Source of the DNA: Nonomuraea africana
GTDB lineage: Bacteria; Actinomycetota; Actinomycetes; Streptosporangiales; Streptosporangiaceae
DNA length: 64,000 nucleotides
Direction: 5' to 3'
Assembly: GCF_014873535.1 (NCBI RefSeq)
Contig: NZ_JADBEF010000001.1
Location: forward strand, 4,836,001 to 4,900,000
Both the position numbers and the translations under genes were made by a program. Positions 8,658-16,945 of the stretch are shown here, piece by piece (position 1 is the stretch's first letter; every line of letters starts with the position of its first letter). The notes below the pieces were generated by a model that made no database searches, was not told the DNA's origin, and saw nothing but the letters and a program-made list of their open reading frames with translations.

Positions 8658-8683
8658 ATTCGCTGATTCAACAATCAGCGAAT
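8658..8683. promoter_or_regulatory. 11-bp perfect inverted repeat upstream of the large SARP gene
   Basis: ATTCGCTGATT (8658-8668) and AATCAGCGAAT (8673-8683) are perfect inverted repeats with a 4-base centre, unusually AT-rich here. A possible promoter lies just upstream: TTGTCA 8607-8612 with a TAATGA-like element near 8629. The position ~115 bp before the start suggests a dimeric repressor operator or an RNA hairpin in the leader. Confidence 0.5.
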
Positions 8684-8796
8684 TCGCGCGTCACGCGCAT
8701 GACGGAGAGGGCCTCTATGAACCAATGGTGACCCGGGGAAAGCACGCGGCAGTCATTCACGAATCAGCATTCCTGATGAAGCGGGGGTTCTTCACC

Positions 8797-11700
8797 ATGG
8801 GACAAGCGACACGGTTCGGGATACTCGGACCGTTGGAGGTGCGGCGAGGGAATCAGCTGATCAACGTCAACGCCCCGAAACAGAGGGTCATTCTCGCGAC
8901 GCTGCTCCTCGCCGCCAACCGGGTCGTCCTGGCCGACGAGCTCATGGAACGGCTCTGGCCGGACCGGTTCCCGCGCGACGCGCGGGCCTCGTTGCAGACC
9001 CATCTCGCCCGGCTGCGCCGTACGCTCGGTGACGGCCGCGACGGCCGGCGGATGATCCACACCAGCCCCGGCGGCTACCTCATCGAGGTCGCCACCGAAC
9101 ACCTCGACCTCCTGCGCTACCGCAGCCTGCTCGACCAGGCCTCCCGCGCCGAGACCGCCGGCGATCTTGTGGCGGAGGCGCAGCTGCTACAGGAGGCACT
9201 GGCGCTGTGGCGGGGAACCGCGCTGGCCGACATCGCGTCGGACCCGCTCATGCGCGACGAGGTGCCGCAGCTCACCGAGGAGTGGTTCAGGGCCCTGCAC
9301 CGGCGCTTCGACGTCGAGCTCATGCTCGGCAACCACGCCGAGATCGTGGCCGACCTGCGCAGGCTCGCGCTCAGGCATCCGCTCCGCGAGCGGCTGTGCG
9401 GTCAGCTGATGATCGCGCTGTTCCAGGGCGGTCAGCAGGTCGAGGCGCTGAAGGCGTACGCCTCGGTCGCCGCCGTCCTGCGGAACGAGTACGGGCTGGA
9501 CGTCGGGGACGAGCTGAACCGCCTGCACCACGCCGTGCTGACCGGGGACCTCACGCTGGTGACCGAGCTCGGCCTGCACAGGAGCGCCAACGAGGGGCAC
9601 GAGGGGCAGGCCCGCTGGGCGACGCCCCGCCAGTTGCCGGTCGGGATCGCCGACTTCGTGGGGCGGGCCGACCTCATGGACCGGATCGAGGGCGCTCTCG
9701 GGCAGCGGCAGCCCAGGGCGATGCCGATCGTCACCGTGACAGGACCGCCCGGCGTGGGGAAGACCGCCATGGCCGTCCAGCTCGCGCACCGCGTGCAGGA
9801 TCGCTTTCCGGACGGTCAGCTGTTCGTCCGGCTGGGCAGGACAGGCGAGCGGCGGCGCGACCCGGGTGAGGTGCTGGCCGAGCTGCTGGAGGCCACGGGG
9901 ATGAGCCGCTCGGCCATCCCGGTCGGCCAGGAGCAGTGCGCGGCCATGTTCCGTTCCCGGCTGGCCGACCGGCGGGTGCTGCTCGTCCTGGACGACGTGA
10001 TCGACGTCGAGCAGGTGCAGCCCCTCCTTCCCGGCACCCCCGGGTGCGCGGTGATCATCACCAGCCGATCCATGCTCTCCGCGCTCGCCGGGACCGTTCC
10101 CACGCGCCTGACCGCCCTCACGGACACGGAGTCGGTGGAGCTGCTCGAGCGGCTGGTCGGGAGCAGGCGGATCCACCTGGAGAGAAAGGCCGTGGCGCGG
10201 ATCGTCGCCGCCTGCGGACGGCTGCCGCTGGCGCTGCGGATCGCGGGGGCGCGGCTGGGCATGCAACCGCTGGCCAGTCTCACCGCGTTCGCCGACCGGC
10301 TCCAGGACCCGCGGCGCCGCCTGAACGAGTTGAAGGTCGGCGGCCTCGATGTCCGCCACAGCCTGAAGCAGAGCTACGTCGCGCTCGACCCGCCCGCCCG
10401 CACCGCGTTCCGCCGGCTCGGCCTGCTGCCGGACGCCGAGGTGGCGCCGTGGACGGTGACCGCGCTCACCGGCGAGGACGACGAACGGCTGACGGACCGG
10501 CTCATCGAGGCCAGCCTCCTGGAACCGGTCGGCCTCAACGCGATGGACGACCCGACCTACCGGCTGGATCCCTTCTCCGCCCTGTACGCGGCCGAGCGCG
10601 CCGAGGAGGACGACCCGCCGACCACCGCGTCGGCGCTGAGCCGCTACGTCGACACGCTGCTCGGCTTCGCCGTACGGGCCGCGCGGCAGCTGCCCCGCGC
10701 CGTCGGCCAACTGCCGCCCGAGCCCGGCTCCGAGGCGTTCCTCTCCGCGCGCGACACGACCCGCGTGGAGGCCAGGCCGTGGAAGTGGCTCGCGACCGAG
10801 CGCGACCGGCTGTTCTCCGCGATCATGCTGTGCTGCCGGTACGGCTGGCACGAGCGCGCGGCGCGGCTGGCCGAGATCGTCACCATGCTCGCCAAGCACA
10901 GGGACGACCTGGCGGCGCTGATCCGGCTGTCCATCGCGGTGCGCGACGCCGGCTGGGCCAACGGCGACCAGCGGCTCGGCTGGCGGGCCGAGCACGGCCG
11001 CGCCATGCTCCTGCTCAGGCAGGGCAGGGTGAGCGAGTCGCGGACGCTGCTCACCCGGTGCGTGAACGCCCTCGACCGGCTCGAAGCCTGGCAGGAGCTC
11101 CCGCACAGCCTGGCCATGCTGGCCCACGTATGCGCGGTGCAGCAGACGGCGGACGAGGCGCTGAAGCTGGCCGAGCAGGCCCGCGCCCTCGCCCGCTCGT
11201 CCGTGGAACCACACGCCGAGATCCTCGCCCTCGGGGTCACCGCCGACATCATGCTCGCCACCGGACGTGGAGCGGAGGCGAGGCACACCCTCGACAGGGT
11301 GCTGGCACGCTCGCGAGAGCTGCGCGAGACCCGCTTCGAGGCGGTGACGCTGAACGCGATCGGCTGGAGCCGCCTGCAGGAGGGCGACCTGCGGTCGGCG
11401 ACGCGGCTGGCCGACGAGGCCAGGGCGCTGGCCGGGGTCGGCGACCGGTACGGCAGGGCGCGCCCCCTGCACCTGCTCAGCGCGATCGCTCTGGCACAGG
11501 ATCGCCACGTGGAGGCGATGCGTCTCGCCGAGGACAGCCGGCGCGCCTTCGCCCGGCTCGGAGACGCCGGCGGGGAGGCCGAACTCACCTGCTTGGAGGG
11601 AGAGATCCATCTCGCGGCCGGACGCTCCGGCGCCGCCGTCGACCTGCTCGTGCCGAGCCTGAACCGGCTCAACGAGCTGGGCGCCTTCCGCGCCGAGGCG

Positions 11701-11832
11701 CGCGGGGCGCGGGTCCTCGCCAGGGCGCACGTCACGCTCGAGGACCACCAGCTGTGGCGGCACCTGTCCGGCCGGATGGACGCCATGGCGGCGCTGCCGA
11801 TGCGGGTCGGCGGGCGCAGCGGCGCGGCCTGA
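8797..11832 (+). CDS. Large AfsR-like SARP transcriptional regulator (wHTH-BTAD-NB-ARC-TPR)
   Basis: 1011 residues from ATG 8797, chosen because GGGGG at 8783-8787 is correctly spaced and the family N-terminus (F-G-I-L-G-P-L-E-V) follows; ATG 8776 is an alternative. Order: OmpR-like winged helix (1-100) with A-P-K-Q-R-V-I-L-A and L-W-P-D-R, bacterial transcriptional activation domain (~105-255), NB-ARC ATPase with P-loop G-P-P-G-V-G-K-T at ~316-323 and L-V-L-D-D-V Walker B, and C-terminal TPR-like helices (~730-1000). Such proteins bind direct repeats in promoters of biosynthesis genes, with nucleotide and TPR modules sensing signals. It lies between the exporter and the cyclase genes, so it is likely a cluster or pathway-linked activator. 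Confidence 0.88.
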   Translation: MGQATRFGILGPLEVRRGNQLINVNAPKQRVILATLLLAANRVVLADELMERLWPDRFPRDARASLQTHLARLRRTLGDGRDGRRMIHTSPGGYLIEVATEHLDLLRYRSLLDQASRAETAGDLVAEAQLLQEALALWRGTALADIASDPLMRDEVPQLTEEWFRALHRRFDVELMLGNHAEIVADLRRLALRHPLRERLCGQLMIALFQGGQQVEALKAYASVAAVLRNEYGLDVGDELNRLHHAVLTGDLTLVTELGLHRSANEGHEGQARWATPRQLPVGIADFVGRADLMDRIEGALGQRQPRAMPIVTVTGPPGVGKTAMAVQLAHRVQDRFPDGQLFVRLGRTGERRRDPGEVLAELLEATGMSRSAIPVGQEQCAAMFRSRLADRRVLLVLDDVIDVEQVQPLLPGTPGCAVIITSRSMLSALAGTVPTRLTALTDTESVELLERLVGSRRIHLERKAVARIVAACGRLPLALRIAGARLGMQPLASLTAFADRLQDPRRRLNELKVGGLDVRHSLKQSYVALDPPARTAFRRLGLLPDAEVAPWTVTALTGEDDERLTDRLIEASLLEPVGLNAMDDPTYRLDPFSALYAAERAEEDDPPTTASALSRYVDTLLGFAVRAARQLPRAVGQLPPEPGSEAFLSARDTTRVEARPWKWLATERDRLFSAIMLCCRYGWHERAARLAEIVTMLAKHRDDLAALIRLSIAVRDAGWANGDQRLGWRAEHGRAMLLLRQGRVSESRTLLTRCVNALDRLEAWQELPHSLAMLAHVCAVQQTADEALKLAEQARALARSSVEPHAEILALGVTADIMLATGRGAEARHTLDRVLARSRELRETRFEAVTLNAIGWSRLQEGDLRSATRLADEARALAGVGDRYGRARPLHLLSAIALAQDRHVEAMRLAEDSRRAFARLGDAGGEAELTCLEGEIHLAAGRSGAAVDLLVPSLNRLNELGAFRAEARGARVLARAHVTLEDHQLWRHLSGRMDAMAALPMRVGGRSGAA

Positions 11833-11847
11833 TCGCCCTGTCACGCC

Positions 11848-12621
11848 CTAGTCCGCCTTCCCCGCGGCCCCGGGCCGGACGACCGGCTCCACCCCGGGCC
11901 GGACGACCGGCTCCGCCTCGGACCGGGAGACCGCCTCGGTGGCGGGCAGGGCACCCCGCCGGCGGCGCCACAGGTGCCTGATCGTCACCACGGTGGCCGC
12001 GATCGCCGGCGGGATCAGCGTCCCCCACGCCCCGAGCCCGGAGCCGAACTCGCGGTAGGAGGCGCCCAGCGCGCTCCCCGCACCCACGTAGAGGCACGAC
12101 CACAGCACCGCCGCGGGAGCGGCCCAGCCGATGAACCGCCGGTACGGCATGGCGACCGTACCGGCCACGACGGGAACGAGGGCGTGGATCACGGTGACGA
12201 ACCGGGACCCGAAGATCGCCGGGCCGCCGCGGCGGCGCAGGAAGTCCTCGGCCCTCAGCCACTTGCCCGCGCCGATCCGCCTGCCGACCCTGCTCGACCG
12301 GATCGAGGGACCGAACCGGCGCCCCAGCAGGTACCCGAGCGTCTCCCCCGCCAGGCACCCGGCGGTGGTGGCCACCACGAGGAGGGCGAAGCGGGCGGGC
12401 GAGTCGGCCGCCGATCCGGCCAGCAGGACCACCGCGTCGCCCGGCACGAACAGGCCGACGAACAGCGAGGTCTCCACGCACATGAACAGCGCCGCCGCCG
12501 CGGAGAGCAGCAGCGGGTGGAGCCCGCTCAGGAACTCGAGAAGCCCGATGTCAGCCCTCCTTGCAGGTCGTGCCGCTGCTGACCATTGTGGACTGACACC
12601 GGCCGTCGAATCGCCATTCAC
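11848..12621 (-). CDS. DedA-family integral membrane protein (start uncertain)
   Basis: Up to 257 residues with 4-5 membrane segments. E-T-S-L-F-V-G-L-F-V-P-G-D matches the conserved DedA E-x-x-x-x-x-G-x-x-x-P-G-(D/E) region, and G-S-R-F-V-T-V-I-H-A-L-V-P-V-V-A-G is the F-x-x-R-x-x-P-x-x-R-x-x-x-x-x-x-A-G equivalent, here with His in place of the usual Arg-containing text. DedA proteins act in membrane lipid scrambling and envelope homeostasis. The listed start is GTG 12619-12621, but family homology begins at Ile codon 12547-12549 (ATC), which is preceded at ideal distance by AAGGAGGG (12555-12562). The true start may be that ATC. The C-terminal tail repeats V-V-R-P-G. Confidence 0.75.
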   Translation of the reverse strand: MNGDSTAGVSPQWSAAARPARRADIGLLEFLSGLHPLLLSAAAALFMCVETSLFVGLFVPGDAVVLLAGSAADSPARFALLVVATTAGCLAGETLGYLLGRRFGPSIRSSRVGRRIGAGKWLRAEDFLRRRGGPAIFGSRFVTVIHALVPVVAGTVAMPYRRFIGWAAPAAVLWSCLYVGAGSALGASYREFGSGLGAWGTLIPPAIAATVVTIRHLWRRRRGALPATEAVSRSEAEPVVRPGVEPVVRPGAAGKAD

Positions 12622-12662
12622 GCATATGTCAGGGACAGGTCAGGGGAACCCCTGAGAGGGGA

Positions 12663-12692
12663 GCCCGTGTCCCGCGATCGCGGAGCACGGGC
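12663..12692. terminator. Hairpin downstream of the O-methyltransferase gene
   Basis: GCCCGTG (12663-12669) and CACGGGC (12686-12692) enclose the further palindrome CCGCGATCGCGG, giving a long GC-rich stem 27 bp beyond the minus-strand stop at 12719. No T-run. It would separate the methyltransferase transcript from the DedA gene. Confidence 0.6.
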
Positions 12693-12718
12693 CCACCGCG
12701 GCGCGGCGGCCGGGTTCG

Positions 12719-13741
12719 TCAGGGGAGCTTGTCGGCGATCAGGACCCTGAAGGCCAGCCCGGGGACATCGTACCGGCGGCCGCTGGTGAAGCCCGCCGCG
12801 GCCAGCATGCGATCGTAGGTGGGGATCGAGTGCACCTCGCCCTCGAACGTCCAGGTCAGCATGAGGATCGAGAACAGGTGCGGGGCCGGGTCCTCCGCCG
12901 GGCTCTCGTCTCCCAGCGTGAAGCCCACCAGCACGATCTTGCCGTCCGGCTTGACCGCGGGTGCCAGCCGGTTGAGCAGCTCGCCCGCGCGTTCCTCGGA
13001 GAAGTGGTGGAGGACGTTGGTGACGAGCACGACGTCGTAGGGGCCGCCGAGAGGCACCTCGAACATGTCGCCGGGCAGCCGGTGCAGCCGGTCGAGGACG
13101 CCCATCCGCTCGGCGTGCTGCTCGGTCAGCGGGAGCACGTTGGGCCAGTCGAGCGCCCAGACCCGCGCCTGCGGATTGCGCTGCGCCAGGGTGAGCCCGT
13201 ACATCCCGTGGCCGCACGCCACGTCCAGCACGTCCAGCTGCGGCCTCCCCTCCGCCCACGGCTTCAGCGCCTCGGCGGCCACCTCGGCCGTGGGGCGGGC
13301 CACCACCACCGCGTGGGCCGCGAAGTCCTCCCAGTACTCGTATCCGGGGGTCTCGGCGTGCACCTTCATGACCGTCCCGCCGTGGCGTACGGCCTCGTCC
13401 AGCCTCTTGAGCGCGTCCCACTCCCAGTCACTGGCCATGACCTTGACCATGTCCCCGAGGTAGCCGGGATTCTTGCTCACGAGGAGCTGCTCCGCCCCCG
13501 CGGGCAGCCCGAACCGGCCCGCCCGCTCCTCCACGAGGCCCACCGCGGCGAGGGCGTTCAGCAGGATGCGCATGCCGCGGGGGTGACTGCCGAGCCGGCC
13601 CGCCGCCGTCTCGGCGTCCACCGGCCCCTCCGCAAGGCAGTCGAACACGCCCATCGACACGCCTGTCCGCAGCAGGCTCGTCGTCTTGTACGCCTGCATC
13701 ATGCCGAGCAGCGATTCGCGGCTGATCGTTTTCTTGTTCAT
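12719..13741 (-). CDS. SAM-dependent O-methyltransferase of aromatic polyketide tailoring
   Basis: 340 residues. The N-terminal ~100 residues form a winged-helix dimerisation domain (G-V-F-D-C-L-A-E-G-P, R-G-M-R-I-L-L-N-A-L-A-A-V-G-L). The Rossmann half has V-L-D-V-A-C-G-H-G-M-Y-G as the SAM loop (~residues 170-181), V-W-A-L-D acidic strand, and V-L-H-H-F near residue 245, the position of the catalytic His in small-molecule O-methyltransferases. It would methylate a phenolic or enolic hydroxyl of the polyketide. ATG 13741 follows GGGGAGGGG. It is downstream of the TcmI-like cyclase (80-bp gap) and probably shares its SARP-controlled promoter. Confidence 0.85.
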   Translation of the reverse strand: MNKKTISRESLLGMMQAYKTTSLLRTGVSMGVFDCLAEGPVDAETAAGRLGSHPRGMRILLNALAAVGLVEERAGRFGLPAGAEQLLVSKNPGYLGDMVKVMASDWEWDALKRLDEAVRHGGTVMKVHAETPGYEYWEDFAAHAVVVARPTAEVAAEALKPWAEGRPQLDVLDVACGHGMYGLTLAQRNPQARVWALDWPNVLPLTEQHAERMGVLDRLHRLPGDMFEVPLGGPYDVVLVTNVLHHFSEERAGELLNRLAPAVKPDGKIVLVGFTLGDESPAEDPAPHLFSILMLTWTFEGEVHSIPTYDRMLAAAGFTSGRRYDVPGLAFRVLIADKLP

Positions 13742-13821
13742 GGGTGATGCCCCTCCCCGCCGAAACGGTGACAGTGGTCTCGCTGGTCTGTGTGCGTGGC
13801 CGGAGGCTCGTCACGCCGCTC

Positions 13822-14172
13822 TCACGAAGCGGGCCGGGGGACCACTCCCACTCCGGCCTCCCACCGGTAGAACTCCCGCGCCATGGCGTCCCTCGGCGAG
13901 CGCCAGGTCTGGGGGTCGTACGGATCGATGAACCGCGACAGGTTCTCGCTCAGGCGCAGGAACTCCGGATGCTGACGGATCTGGCCCATCGTGTGCTGCG
14001 CGTTCTCGCGCACCTCCATGAGCTGGAAGTACAGGCCGTGAAAGGAGAACAGGCTGCGGCTGACGGCCCCGCCGAGCTCGGGCAGTTCGGTGCGGTCCGA
14101 TTCGGCGAACAACCGGGCGACCTCCGTCTCCGCGGACGGCCGCATTCGTGCGACGACCAGGATTCGTTCCAT
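13822..14172 (-). CDS. TcmI-family polyketide cyclase
   Basis: 116 residues from ATG 14172, preceded by AAGGAG. The start M-E-R-I-L-V-V-A-R-M and the internal S-R-S-L-F-S-F-H-G-L-Y-F-Q-L-M-E are typical of the TcmI/'polyketide synthesis cyclase' family (PF04673), small ferredoxin-like-fold proteins that close a late ring in tetracenomycin and pentangular pathways. The D-P-Y-D-P-Q-T-W-R-S-P-R-D-A-M-A-x-x-F-Y-x-W end is also characteristic. It probably cyclises a later ring after the aromatase at 22552-23016. It is the first gene of a minus-strand pair with the methyltransferase and has its own SARP-type promoter. Confidence 0.88.
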   Translation of the reverse strand: MERILVVARMRPSAETEVARLFAESDRTELPELGGAVSRSLFSFHGLYFQLMEVRENAQHTMGQIRQHPEFLRLSENLSRFIDPYDPQTWRSPRDAMAREFYRWEAGVGVVPRPAS

Positions 14173-14236
14173 TCGGGGTTCTCCTTGGCGTGACAGTCGG
14201 CATGGGAACCGGGCGCATCGAGGATGACTCGGGTGT

Positions 14237-14280
14237 AGTTTGCGCGGCTCCGCTCGTAGACCGCTCGAGGCTGGTTCAAG
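14237..14280 (-). promoter_or_regulatory. SARP-type repeats driving the TcmI-like cyclase operon
   Basis: Read on the minus strand: CTTGAAC (complement of 14274-14280), CTCGAGC (14263-14269) and TACGAGC (14252-14258) at 11-bp steps, then 9 bp, then CAAACT (complement of 14237-14242) as the -10 element. The predicted leader to ATG 14172 is ~55-60 nt. Confidence 0.65.
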
Positions 14281-14359
14281 CGGCCGTGGCACCCGGCGCC
14301 CCGCGATCGGCGGCCGCGCGCAGGTTCCCCACCGGCCCCTGACCCCCGCCCCTGCCGTC

Positions 14360-14403
14360 CTCGACCGGCCTTCGACCAGGGCTCTAGCCCCGCGCCTGAG
14401 CAT
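14360..14403 (+). promoter_or_regulatory. SARP-type repeats driving the POT transporter gene
   Basis: CTCGACC (14360), TTCGACC (14371) and CTCTAGC (14382) are spaced exactly 11 bp; 9 bp later comes GAGCAT (14398-14403), the -10-like hexamer. Together with the site at 14237-14280 this makes the 260-bp gap 14173-14432 a divergent SARP-controlled promoter. Confidence 0.62.
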
Positions 14404-14432
14404 GCTGAGTGTCGATCGCCCCTGGAGGACCC

Positions 14433-15947
14433 ATGACCGCGCCTTCCGGCACTCCGCAGCCCTCCGCTCAGCCGCGCTGGTTCACCACGCTGTTCCTGAC
14501 CGACATGTGGGAGCGGTTCAGCTTCTTCGGCATGCAGGCCATCCTGATCCTGTTCGCCGTGGCCCCCGTCAGCCAGGGCGGGCTGGGCCTGCCGCATCCC
14601 ACCGCGGTCGCGCTGTACGGCGCGTACGTCGGGCTGCTGTTCGCGCTGTCCATGCCGGGCGGCTGGCTCGGCGACCGCGTCCTGGGCGAGCAGCGCGCGA
14701 CGCTCTACGGCGGCGTCGTCATCGCGCTCGGCCACTACATGATGCTCCTGCCGACGCGGCCCACCGCCTATCTCGGGCTGGTGCTGATCGCCGTCGGCAC
14801 CGGGCTGCTCAAGCCGAACATGCTCGCGCTGCTCGGCCGCTTCTACGGTCCTGACGAGAGCAGCAAGCGGGAGGCCGCGCTCGTCATCTTCTACATCGGC
14901 ATCCAGATCAGCGCGCTCCTCGCGCCGCTGGTCACCGGATTCCTCGGCGAGCGGGTGAACTGGCACATCGGCTTCGGCGCCGCCGGTGTCGGCATGACGT
15001 TCGGGGTGATCCAGTACGCCCTGGGCCTGCGGCGGTTCGGCGACACCGGCCGCCGGCCCGCGCATCCGGCGAGCGCCGGGGAGCTGCGCACCGTGACGAT
15101 GAGGGTCGGCGTCGCCGCGGCCGTCGTCGGCGGGCTCCTCGTCGCCGACCTCCTGCTGGGCGCCTTCACGATCACCCATGTGATCGCGGGGATCGGCCTG
15201 GTCACCCTGGTCGCCCCGTTCGTGTACTTCTCGGTGCTGACCAGGCGGGCCAGGCTCAGCCGCGCCGAGCGGCAGCGGCTGTCGGCGTTCCGCTGGGTGC
15301 TGCTCGCCGCGGCGCTGTTCTGGATGTTCGTGATCCAGGCGGGCTCGACGCTCAGCCTGTTCGCCCAGCAGCACACGGCGCGAGAGGTGGGCGGCTTCCT
15401 GATCCCCGCGAGCTGGTTCCAGTCGGCGATCCCGCTGTTCATCCTCGTCACCGCGCCCGTCTTCGCGTGGGTGTGGCTGCGTGGCGGCAGCCGTACGGGC
15501 GTGGCCGCCAAGATCAGCCTCGGGCACGGGCTCGTGGGCGTGGGCTTCGTCGTGATGAGCCTGGCGGCGGCGGCCGCCGCGAACGGGAGCCAGGTGTCTC
15601 CGCTCTGGCTGCTGTTCGTCCTGTTCACGCTGGCCTGTGGCGAGGTGGTCCTCGGTCCCGCGGCGCTGAGCTCGGCCGTGGACCTGGCCCCCACGGCGTT
15701 CGCCGGCCGGACGATGGCCCTCTACTGGATGTTCGCGGCGGTCGGCGGAGGGCTCGGCAGCCTGCTGGGACGGCTCATCTCGGGTGAGCCGCGGCCGGTG
15801 TACTACCTCGGGCTCGCCGTGCTCGCCCTGGCCACCGCCGCCGGGTTCGCTTTCGCCCGCCGACGGCTGTCGGCGGCCATGGCGCCGTCCGCGGCGGAGC
15901 ACGGGACCGCGGCGGCCCCCGTCGCCAAGGGGATCCCGAGCGCCTGA
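14433..15947 (+). CDS. POT/PTR2-family proton-dependent transporter
   Basis: 504 residues, ~13-14 hydrophobic segments. T-D-M-W-E-R-F-S-F-F-G-M in TM1 is the POT-family E-x-x-E-R-F-x-x-Y-G-like motif, with one difference: the proton-coupling ExxER glutamates are reduced to D-M-W-E-R-F. The segment G-G-W-L-G-D-R-V-L-G follows as in PTR2 proteins, and L-L-K-P-N-M in TM4 matches L-x-K-P-N. ATG 14433 follows GGAGG at 14424-14428. POT proteins import di/tripeptides, but a copy under a SARP promoter inside a polyketide cluster may instead move the product or a precursor. Direction is unproven. Confidence 0.82.
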   Translation: MTAPSGTPQPSAQPRWFTTLFLTDMWERFSFFGMQAILILFAVAPVSQGGLGLPHPTAVALYGAYVGLLFALSMPGGWLGDRVLGEQRATLYGGVVIALGHYMMLLPTRPTAYLGLVLIAVGTGLLKPNMLALLGRFYGPDESSKREAALVIFYIGIQISALLAPLVTGFLGERVNWHIGFGAAGVGMTFGVIQYALGLRRFGDTGRRPAHPASAGELRTVTMRVGVAAAVVGGLLVADLLLGAFTITHVIAGIGLVTLVAPFVYFSVLTRRARLSRAERQRLSAFRWVLLAAALFWMFVIQAGSTLSLFAQQHTAREVGGFLIPASWFQSAIPLFILVTAPVFAWVWLRGGSRTGVAAKISLGHGLVGVGFVVMSLAAAAAANGSQVSPLWLLFVLFTLACGEVVLGPAALSSAVDLAPTAFAGRTMALYWMFAAVGGGLGSLLGRLISGEPRPVYYLGLAVLALATAAGFAFARRRLSAAMAPSAAEHGTAAAPVAKGIPSA

Positions 15948-16112
15948 CGATGTCATGAAGCCTTTTTCGCACTGTCAGACGAGGCGAAAGATAGGCGACA
16001 GCGCCGCGTCAGAAGCGTCAACTACAACTAGCAGTGCCGGAGTCGGTCATTGGCCCGGAAATACGCACAGAACAGGAAAGTCCGTAGTCGTCACCGAGAG
16101 GATCGGGTGGAC

Positions 16113-16913
16113 ATGCGCTTCCATGTGCTGGGAACTCTGGAAATACACGACGGTACGCAGCGGATTGCGCCGAGCGCGCCCAAACAACGGAGCGTGCTCG
16201 CGCTCCTTCTTTCCTCCGCCAACGAGGTCACCCCCACGGACGTGCTGATGGAGGAGCTATGGGAGGGACGTCCGCCGGCGAGCGCGCAGACAACACTGCA
16301 GACCTACGTGTACCAGCTGCGAAAACTGCTCTCCCGCGGCGCCGCCACGGAAGAGGGCCCGCGGCTCGTCACCAAGCACGGCGGCTACCTGCTCACCATC
16401 GGCGACGGCGCCCTCGACGCCGTCGAGTTCGAGAGGCTCGTCGACGTCGCCCGCGAGAGCCTCCAGGCGGGCGAGGTCGAGCGCGCATCGGGTGCGCTCC
16501 GGCAGGCGCTCGACCTCTGGCACGGTCCCGCGCTCGCCGACGTGGTCGCCGGGCCCCGCCTGGAGATCTACCGGACCAGGCTGGAGGAGCTCCGTGTCCA
16601 CGCGATCAAGCTCAAGATCGAGGCGCAGATGCGCATGGGCCAGCACCACGAGCTGATCGGCGAGCTGAAGGAGCTCACCACCGTCTACACGCTCGACGAG
16701 TGGTTCCACCTCCAGCTCATGGAGGCGCTCTCGCGTGCCAGCCGCCGCCACGAGGCACTGGAGGTCTACCACCACCTGCGCTACCTCCTTCGCGAGGAGC
16801 TCGGCCTGGAGCCCAGCTCCGAGATGCAGGAGCTCCAGCAGGCCGTCCTGGCCAGCCACCCCAAGAACGGACGGCCGAGGCACGGCGTCGTCCGCGCGGC
16901 CGGCCGGCCGTAG
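16113..16913 (+). CDS. Small SARP-family pathway-specific activator
   Basis: 266 residues from ATG 16113 (in-frame GTG 16107 is an alternative; GAGAGGA at 16096-16102 serves either). Winged-helix DNA-binding domain 1-95 with F-H-V-L-G-T-L-E-I, A-P-K-Q-R-S-V-L-A-L-L-L and L-W-E-G-R-P-P-A-S-A-Q-T-T-L-Q-T-Y-V; bacterial transcriptional activation domain 100-250 ending R-E-E-L-G-L-E-P-S. The size and architecture match ActII-ORF4/DnrI/RedD-type activators. It is the best candidate to bind the five 11-bp-repeat promoters in the cluster. Its own 165-bp upstream gap has two AGGCGA units 11 bp apart (15982, 15993) but no TCGAG-like heptamers. Confidence 0.9.
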   Translation: MRFHVLGTLEIHDGTQRIAPSAPKQRSVLALLLSSANEVTPTDVLMEELWEGRPPASAQTTLQTYVYQLRKLLSRGAATEEGPRLVTKHGGYLLTIGDGALDAVEFERLVDVARESLQAGEVERASGALRQALDLWHGPALADVVAGPRLEIYRTRLEELRVHAIKLKIEAQMRMGQHHELIGELKELTTVYTLDEWFHLQLMEALSRASRRHEALEVYHHLRYLLREELGLEPSSEMQELQQAVLASHPKNGRPRHGVVRAAGRP

Positions 16914-16945
16914 CCGTCAGCGCCGTCAGCCCGTGGCGCGGCCCC

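Noticed and set aside
9187..11844. A long minus-strand open frame opposite the large SARP gene
   Set aside because: Composition typical of antisense high-GC frames; the plus strand has clear domains throughout.
15948..16112. AGGCGA units 11 bp apart upstream of the small SARP gene
   Set aside because: Spacing fits but the heptamer text is unlike the five other sites and there are only two units; noted only within the gene entry.
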